A stretch of DNA of 64,000 bases, taken from assembly GCA_947069175.1 (NCBI GenBank), contig CAMTDV010000030.1, positions 96,434,411 through 96,498,410 of the forward strand, in the 5' to 3' direction. Shown here in pieces: positions 56,499-64,000 of this stretch. The first letter of the stretch is position 1. Every line of letters starts with the position of its first letter. The notes under the pieces were generated by a model. It made no database searches. It saw only the letters and a program-made list of their open reading frames with translations, and was not told the origin of the DNA. A program made the position numbers and the translations under genes. This DNA comes from Scalesia atractyloides (lineage: Eukaryota > Streptophyta > Magnoliopsida > Asterales > Asteraceae).

Positions 56499-59400
56499 TC
56501 ACAACCCAAGAGAGAAAGGAAAGCTTGTGTTCCCTAACCAATCACCGCCGTCAAGAAAATTTTGGACGGTAAAACCTTGTGCTTCTGTAGCATTCGTAAT
56601 CACCCTGAACCCAGGCCACGTCACTCTATTCGACGTATCCGCCCCGTCCCCTGAGTTATCATACTCACCATAATAAACAGTAGTATCCCTCTCCACCTCA
56701 GCCCCGGACCAACGAAACCATCCAGCCGGGTGTATCACATCACTTATTTCCGATTGCATTACAACCGTTCTAGAGAAGTTTCTCCACGGTCGCCCTAGGT
56801 ATGTCTCAATGCTCGCTTGCACCGGTTGTAAGTCGGATGTGGCTCCAATTCTTGATTTTTGAATCACAATGCCCGTGTTTTGGTTAGGGTCGGTTCGGCT
56901 TTGAGCTGTCAACCAATTCCTCCTTTGGTCTGGGCCTGGTCGACGGGCATAGATGTCGCAGTCTTGGAAAACGACTTCAGCATTGCCAAAAATGAAGTCA
57001 ACTGTGCCGGCTATGTAACAGTTTACGTAAAACTGACGGTTGGAGTGGACATAAAGAGTGTCTTGGAATGCTAACATGTTGCATCGATAGAATGCGGAGA
57101 GATCTGACCCGACTCGTATTGCCACGGCTTGGTGGCCTTCGGGCCCTGCCGTGTTTTCGAAGGTTATATCGCGTGCTAGGAATCCTCTTCCCACAGCAAC
57201 TACATTGAAACATGATTAGGTTTGAGATTAGTTTTGACAACAATGTTTCACAAATATGAGTGGCAATGTTAATAACAAAAAAACATAGAGAAAATAAAGT
57301 TTGTGAAATAAAATGGAATATTTTGTATTAACTAACTGGGGTTTCAATGTTTGTGAAATAAATATGTAAAAAATGCCGTTAAATTAACGAACTAGTCAAG
57401 TTGACCAATTTAAAAAAAAAAAGTCAAAACAATTATTTGAAAGAAAAAAGTTTTTCAAAATAGTAAAGTTTAGCAGTAGGCTAAACAATAAAAAGCGTCC
57501 GGTAAACACTAAAAAAAGCCTCTAGCCGTCAGCTAAGCCTTCCTTGGCCCTGACTAAACACTTAAAAAACTCTAGTTGTCGTATAACTAGGGGTGCAAAC
57601 AAACCGAGCCGATCTCGAGCACGACTAGGCTAGAGCTTGAGCTAGTTTAACTTATGAAAGCTCGAGCTCAAGCTCGGCTCGATTCGAGCTCTGTTTCTAA
57701 AGTTAAAGCTCAGCTCGGGCTCGATTCGTTTATTATTTATTAATTAATTTATATTAATTGTTATAATTTTTTATATATAATTAAGTTATTTTTACAAAAT
57801 TTATAAATATTAGTACTTATTATTATTATTATTATTTAAATATATATTTAACATATTAATTAAAAATTATACAAACCACGGGCTCGTTTAGGATCCCGAG
57901 CCGGCTCGAGCTCGATAACCGAAGCTCGGACTCGTTTACTAAAGGAGCTTGTTTTTAGGCTTGGGCTCGAGCTCGTTTAAGCTCGGCTCATTTTGAGCTT
58001 TTTTTAGTCGAGCTCGAAGAGCTTGGCTTGTTTTCACCTCTACGTGTAACCACTAATTTTCAATATTTATTTTGAAAAATTTCTGGCTTAGTGTGACAAT
58101 TTTGGTATGTTTCTCAAACCAAAATCCAAGAAACAAAAAACAAAGATATTACTTACTAACAGTAGCAGAATTGAAGGTGGTATAATTGTCAATTGCAACA
58201 TTTCGATTTCCTGTGATAATTGTTGAATTTAATCCAGAACCCACAAACATCAAGTTCCATTTATTATTATCAACATTCACATATTCACTATACACCCCTG
58301 CTGCTATCCCAATCACGAACCTCTTTGAGCTTCTATTTGTAGCAGCCTCAACGGCTGCAGAAATCGTCGTAAAGTTGCCGCTACCGTCGGCTGCCACAAC
58401 CACGTCGGGTGTCACGGTCTCTGACTGCAACAATCTTCTGTCTCCCGCGGATAACCACCCGGGCCACTTTTCTGGTCCTTGCTCATTAATTTTCTGGTAT
58501 TCGTCTTCACTTGGTCTGCCGTGTCGGTGTTGGTCATGTGTTTGATTAAGGCCAACACATTGCTACACATCTTTTGCGCGTTGGTCTCAACGTCGATAAG
58601 CGATTCGCGCAACTGCCTTTCGCGTTTGCCGTGGGAGAACCCATCGATGCATGTATCCTGATTATAGAATTAGATAGTAGAGAATTATGATGGTATTTGT
58701 TAACCGAGTGTGGATACTATAGTAAGAGAATTCATAATCGAACCTTCGTATTTATGTGAGTGTATCTCTATATTAAAAGTGGTTGTGGGTGGAGAAGAAA
58801 AAAAATGTTACTATCCATCCGTAAATTTAGAGGGTTTGGTTACTATTCATCCTCTATAATTATTTAATAATTTTTGAAAAATGGTTGTGAGAGGATGAGA
58901 GCGAATTGAAAAGATAATGATAAAAATATAAAAAATATTATTTAATTGAAAAAAATAGAAAAAATTGTAGAGATAGAGTATAAAATTGATTGTGATTGCT
59001 CTAACTTAATATGAAGGAAGAGAATACATAAGAATGAATTTGATGTTACTCTCACTAGGGGTGTTTCTTGGTTCGGATATCGGTTTATATTATATTATTT
59101 CATTTTATTGGGCCTAACCCACAACCCAACCAATCTAAGTTAAGAGTCGTGTTTGACCGAATCAAATTCAACCGACTAAACCAAATTGTTCGGTTCGGTT
59201 AATCGGTTATCCGATTCATGCCTGTAAACGAGACTACTTGAACCATGTTGGGCTAGGGATCGAGTTGAAACTTAAATGAGCCTACTCGGCTCGTTTATTT
59301 TATCGACCATAGTTTTTTTCGACTGAAGGAAAGCCATGAGCTTTTGAACAACCCAATCCGATCAAAACGGTTATTATTTGATTGAATTCGGTTTGGTTAT

Positions 59401-60263
59401 CCAAATAAGCATTGGCGTAGCTTCCTTAGCCCCCCCACCCCATTTTCCGCTTCGTAGTGTTAATTTTTTCAAAAATTTTCCTAAAAATAGTTTTGTATGT
59501 AAATATTGGATTTTGAGAGTCCGTCTCCAAATTTTAAGTTCAAGATCGGCCAATACAAATAAACAAAGTTTTGCTGAAGTGACAACCAAATGAAAACCGG
59601 ATAAGCAATTCGGATACGTTTAGGAAACAAACAAAAAAAAGGAAAAAAATTTTGGTTAAGATTTTTTCAGTCACAAATAATAAATTATTTTGCCACCCTA
59701 ACTATAACAACAGTTTCAGTTTACTATTTTTGTATTTACCTGGTTGGTTATAGCGGTGCTCATATAAGTAATCATGTCGTGAACACGTCGTCGATTTCCT
59801 TTTTTCGTAGGATACATCTTGAGGAAACCTATGACTTCGTCGAGTTCTTCTAGCGTGTCACCATCTCCTGGCAGTCACGAAGAGCGTGTTTCTCACGTGT
59901 CGTGAGATTGGTTCTCGCCTCAAGCGTCTTTATGACTAAGTGGTTGTTTTGGACTCTCTCTTTTGTTTTATCAATAGCCAATTCAACGACATCTTTTAAT
60001 GATTTCACCTTTTCGGTATTGTTGGGGACGTTAGAAAGCGTGGAGTAGCATAGGTCGGGGTGGAGTGTGACGCTACATGATGATTTCACAATGGCATGAG
60101 CCGCGGATGCTCTTATGTTGTTGGATTGTGTGTTGGTGGTTTTGGAGTTAACTCCAGCCGCAATGCGGATCTCTGCCGCGATAAGTAGGATTGTAGCGAA
60201 TATGATAAAGATCTTGTTGTTCTTATTGGAATTTGCGACTCCGGCAAAGAGTTGCTTATCCAT
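56499..60263 (-). CDS. PME: Pectin methylesterase with N-terminal PMEI domain, frame disrupted
   Basis: This secreted cell-wall enzyme removes methyl groups from homogalacturonan. Exons: 59740-60263, 58157-58657, 56499-57199. The intended product is about 575 aa. From MDKQLFAGVANSN comes a membrane/signal segment (KIFIIFATILLIAA). A PMEI inhibitor domain follows, with cysteines in SSCSVTLHPDLCYS, LRDC and DTCIDGF, then the AGDRRLL processing site. The catalytic domain has AGVYSEYV, QAVAIRV, QDTLYVHSNRQFY, GTVDFIFGNA and YLGRPWR, ending FPFSLGL. All catalytic motifs are intact. One base is missing near 59866-59874 and one near 58474-58480, each shifting the frame by -1. Either it is a pseudogene or the assembly is wrong there. 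Donor GTTA|GTAAGT at 58157 is ideal. I start at 60263 rather than 60428 because the extra 55 residues are low-complexity. Confidence 0.92.
57588..58042. mobile_element. hAT-type MITE with GCTCGAG arms in a PME intron
   Basis: The ends TAGGGGTGCAAACAAACCGA / TTGTTTTCACCTCTA are flanked by CGTATAAC and CGTGTAAC (57580-57587, 58043-58050), a 7/8 duplication. Arms are degenerate GAGCTCGAGCTCGG, with an AT-rich centre. Confidence 0.78.
58658..59739. other. PME intron 1 (1,082 bp) with repeat remnants
   Basis: It contains a partial GGTTCGGTTAATCGGTTAT-type element (59056-59225; left end TAGGGGTGTTTCTTGGTTCGG) and a segment with CCCCCCCACCCC around 59430. Nothing coding is seen. Confidence 0.4.
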
Positions 60264-61689
60264 TGCTTTGATGTGTGGTAGAGGCAATGACTGAATGGAT
60301 TTGTGGGAGTATTCACTATTGGTAGTAGTTGGTGGTTGTGTGGGGGAGCCACTAGTGTTTAATGTGTGGTGGAACCATTGGTGTTTAAATGGTTGTGTGC
60401 ATGGATGTGTATATGTTTGTAAGTGCACATGTTTTTTATATGTTTGACATGTAGAAGGTTACTATAATTATTGGAATCATTTGAAAATATCCAAGCATAT
60501 AAAAGCATTTTTAACGTATTATCAAAAGTTTACAACTTTGCATTGTCAGTTTGTCACAATAATTGTTAGGGTACACGGGGTGGGTACGTGATAGTGTTGC
60601 GTGATGGTGGTTGATGGAGTTATACACCGCCACAAAGGGATGTATCGTGCGTGATAGGGATGGAAATGGTGATGAGTATCACGTTGGTGATGGTGTGTGT
60701 TTTGTTTTGGGTTTGACTTTAGTGTTGAAATGTTAAGTTGTGATTGGGTGTGATGACCATTGCAAGTGCATGTGATAGAGTGAAATGTGATGGAATGAGG
60801 TGTCAATTAATGATTGAATATGATGTCAAATGATGATAGAATGTGATAGTGTGATGACCCTCCCCCCCTCTTTCCAAAAAAAAAATTACTTTAGGAAGAA
60901 AATTACCTTAGTTTTGCTGTTGGTAAGATTTACTGTGTATGTCTAAAGCATGATACAAAACCATGTGATACATAAATAAGTTGGATAGGATGCATGCTTA
61001 TGAAAATACAACTTTATCATAAGACATCAAATATATTTTGTGACAATCTTAATACGAATTTATACCTTCATAACCTAAAGGATCATGACAACATTTATTA
61101 TGCACATTTTAAATAGTTGCTTCATATTGTTAGCGAACATATACACGATTGTATGTGTGAACTACGGTTTTTATTCGATGATAATAAAAATATGAACATG
61201 TATCATCAAACTATAAACATGTGATAAAAATGTTAAATTTAACTTTTTATAATAAAAAAACAAGGCTTGAGACTAATCCATAAAAACAATACCCAAAAAA
61301 GTAAAATGAAGCAAATCATATATATAAATTTTACGGCCATATTGCAATCGTACGATGCATCGACTATTAAAAGTGCATATTAAACGGTGTGCATAAGGGT
61401 GCAAGCAAACCGCTTGCCACTCTTGCCACACTTCCATAATTCCTCCTATTCCATACATGTTACAACTAATTTTAAAAATAAATTAAAAAAGATCGTGAAA
61501 AGTTATATGATTGGTTAGTGTTGGAAAGGGTCTCTCTCATGACATTCGACATGAACAGACTAATTGCCGAACACACCTTGCCACGTAACATGGGATGGTC
61601 CTAAATTTCCGATTTTCCACAAGTCACTGCTGGTTGTCGATCATCTTTGTTGAGTGCACTCCGTGCACCCTAACCAAGAAACAAAACTT
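60264..61689. other. Intergenic region upstream of the first PME gene
   Basis: The first 200 bp should be the PME promoter and 5' UTR. A GATGRTGATGG/GTGATG-rich stretch at 60590-60850 is of low complexity. The open frames here (60546-60806, 61273-61458) have no domain. Confidence 0.4.
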
Positions 61690-61946
61690 GAGTAATCATC
61701 TACCGTAGTTAGAAAGTACTTAAAACCTTCTCTACTAGAAACCTTATATGGTCCTCATACATCTAGGTGAACTGGATCTCCTAAACTTTTAGACTTATGA
61801 TCACTTACGGGAAAAAGTTCTCTATGTTGCTTAGCCTTGTCATGTATCTCACAAGGTTCATGGCTACCAACATATTTTAAGCTCAGTTTATATTGAAACA
61901 ATTTTACAGCTTGATCGGATGGATGTCCTAATCTAGCATGCCACAA
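61690..61946 (-). mobile_element. Ty1/copia retrotransposon fragment
   Basis: The frame 61755-61946 encodes WHARLGHPSDQAV and AKQHRELFPVSDHKS, the GAG-pre-integrase domain that precedes copia integrase. The reading continues past a stop with GPYKVSSREGFKYFLTTVDD and then breaks off near 61690. It is a short, decayed internal fragment without LTRs. Confidence 0.82.
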
Positions 61947-63832
61947 TTATATATACCCAAACTTATAACAACCTATAGGTTAAAAAAATCATTAACATAA
62001 ACCAATTATTTTTGTTTTTTTAAACATTTGCAAAAAAAAAACCGGAAAATATAAAACATATAAATAAACTCAATAAACATCCATTTCTATTTAGTTTTTA
62101 TAGCTAACATTACATAGACTTGAAAAAAAAAATGAAAATATCGAATACATTTGACTTTTAATATAATCGTTTATTTATCCCCTGTGATATTTGTGCTTGA
62201 TTACTAGCGGGATTGTTTTTCACAGCCTTGCAATATTTTCCCCAACAGCAGTATAACGTCCTAAACAACTAATTTGGCTAAGTAATAAAAGTAAACTGTT
62301 TTACCGGATACAATGATTTAAAGATATCGATTAAATAACGGTTAGTGCTAAAAGATCCTAGATGGTTACTAACCTATGATTAAAAAACTTGTTATCGGTC
62401 ACTCCTCTACCAGTTACAATTTCGATTATTAACCGGCTATTTTGTCCACATGCCAATTTTTTATTTCTATTTTTTCTATAAACCTGATAATCGGATTCTC
62501 ATAATCCATTTATTCTATTTTTTCTATAAACATCAGTTTCTCATAATCCATTTTTTTTAAAAAAACCCCAAAATCAAATTCCCTAATTATCAACGAACCC
62601 ACATCGTGATTTCAGTGATTAAAAGGATATAATCGCAATGCAATGAATTGACCCATTTTGATTTTTTCAATTCTGCAACAATAGTATATCAATTGCAATG
62701 TAAGGGGCGCAATGAATTGAGTAAAAGTGGAGTATTATTTGCAATATAAAATCATGCACACCAACTGTTTGCTTAAATGCCTGTATGGGTTCTTTCTCAT
62801 ATTCACTCATGTTACCATCTCATAAACCATGTTTTGAACTCTTTGAAGTTATGTTTCTGAGATTATGTTATTTTTAATCAATTTTCCCGAACCATGTATT
62901 GAACTTATCGAGCCATCGGTTATGAATCCGAACCAGCTGGTGTTTGGCATTGTCTTTTGAAAATAATTATGTCATATGGAACGATGCCTGTGTGATTATG
63001 GGACTGAAACTAGTGATCTTTAATCCATGCCCCCTCAAAGGTATTGCTTTGTTACTCATGTAATATTATTGAATTATGATTCTTCCTCATGTTGTATTCA
63101 TATATTTGATTGACAAAGACATTGTTATCAGTCGATATACACTTATTTTGACGAGTATTTAGCATACTAATCATATGCAACATCTTTACGCAAGCATATT
63201 GTTTCACGTTAAACTTAGCGACTGTCATCATGCTATAGCGCACCTGTCAATCGGAGCTGATTTATACCTCTCAAATATTTTCATATATAGGACGGCGAAT
63301 ACATTTAGTCATTTACCAGACATGCTTATTCACCAGGTATTATTTTATTAACCGGAAACAAATATCTTCTTTTGACATATCTATGCATTGATAGTACTTA
63401 AGACATCTTTCGCATACATGGTTTGACGCATGAGTCGTATTAACTCACAAATTTACTTGATGCATTCATTATCAAGTGTTCAATATATGTTTTAACAAGT
63501 GTTGAGTTATAAGCAGGGTAACACGTGACTACTATCAAGTTCGGCATATGAAGCACATCGACCAAGATCAAACGACCTTAACCAGTGTCGAGTGTTGACG
63601 GTACGCTTTTAACATTGCCTTCAAAAATTAGTTCACATCAACAATTGCTTATATTTGTTATTAAGTTCAATACTTATAATATGAGTTTGCAACATTACCA
63701 CTTCTTCCAATCCATTTGATGGGACAAACGAACATATTTTCTATAGATAGAACACACTCGGCATTAATTTATGAATTTAACGTCAAACAATGTCACAATA
63801 TTTCAAACAACGTATTCGACATAATTGGAACA
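61947..63832. other. AT-rich intergenic sequence between the two PME genes
   Basis: No gene or clear element was recognised. The right end should hold the 3' UTR of the second PME gene. Confidence 0.4.
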
Positions 63833-64000
63833 TCACAGCCCAAGCGAGAACGGAAAGCCCGAGTTCCCTAACCAATCACCACCGTCAATAAAGTTTCCCA
63901 CGGTAAAACCTTGAGCTTCCGTAGCATTCGTAATCACCCTGTACCCAGGCCACGTCACTCTATTCGACGTATCCGCCCCAGCCCCTGTGTTCTGATACTC
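63833..64000 (-). CDS. PME: Second pectin methylesterase gene, C-terminal 55 codons (cut by window edge)
   Basis: Read from 64000 in frame: EYQNTGAGADTSNRVTWPG, then ITNATEAQGFTVGNF, IDGGDWLGN and FPFSLGL followed by TGA (63833-63835). It is close in sequence to the C-terminus of the gene at 56499-60263 and in the same orientation, so the two are tandem duplicates. Visible differences include NTGAGA for NSGDGA and VGNFID for VQNFLD. No break is seen in this part. Confidence 0.93.
   Translation of the reverse strand, partial: EYQNTGAGADTSNRVTWPGYRVITNATEAQGFTVGNFIDGGDWLGNSGFPFSLGL

Overview
This window is nuclear DNA of a flowering plant. It has GT-AG split genes with short AT-rich introns, plant-type LTR retrotransposons, many MITEs, and telobox-type promoter motifs. 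The retroelement antisense protein closely resembles a family I know as very abundant in Asteraceae (sunflower and lettuce relatives), so an Asteraceae source is my inference; nothing in the window proves it.

Layout, left to right. 1-2138 is a truncated Tat-type retrotransposon piece in reverse orientation. 2535-5543 (+) is an intact five-exon gene for ribosomal protein SA (296 aa). 7340-16950 (-) is a 16-exon SAC-domain phosphoinositide phosphatase gene whose introns are packed with hAT- and Mutator-type MITEs. Its exon 5 lies in a 513-bp tandem repeat present four times, and four single-base losses break its frame. 16951-22593 is AT-rich intergenic DNA with a Stowaway MITE, hAT MITEs and microsatellites. 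22594-23682 (-) is a small three-exon gene for a probable plastid protein of 120 aa. 23683-31333 is intergenic, with a hAT foldback element, a candidate Helitron end and degenerate tandem repeats. 31334-35084 (-) is an intact 15-exon alanine aminotransferase gene (541 aa).

36212-50014 is a complete 13.8-kb Ty3/gypsy Tat-lineage element with 1.16-kb LTRs, a 5-bp ATTAA target duplication, broken gag-pol, and an antisense ORF between integrase and the 3' LTR. A 2.3-kb LTR of a second gypsy type is nested in its pol and carries tRNA-like modules. The Tat element itself sits inside an A/T-rich foldback element (about 36152-51453). 52667-53140 is a LINE 3' end. 56499-60263 (-) is a pectin methylesterase gene (PMEI plus catalytic domain) with two single-base losses. 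61690-61946 (-) is a copia fragment. The last exon of a second, same-orientation pectin methylesterase gene runs off the right edge at 63833-64000.

The genes have unrelated jobs (translation, phosphoinositide turnover, alanine metabolism, cell-wall pectin). Only the two pectin methylesterases form a cluster. The most striking local structure is the quadruplicated SAC exon. Next are an LTR with regularly spaced tRNA-like modules and a set of hAT MITEs whose arms are built of different short simple motifs. All splice sites and frames below were worked out by eye from the sequence; no alignment or database search was run.
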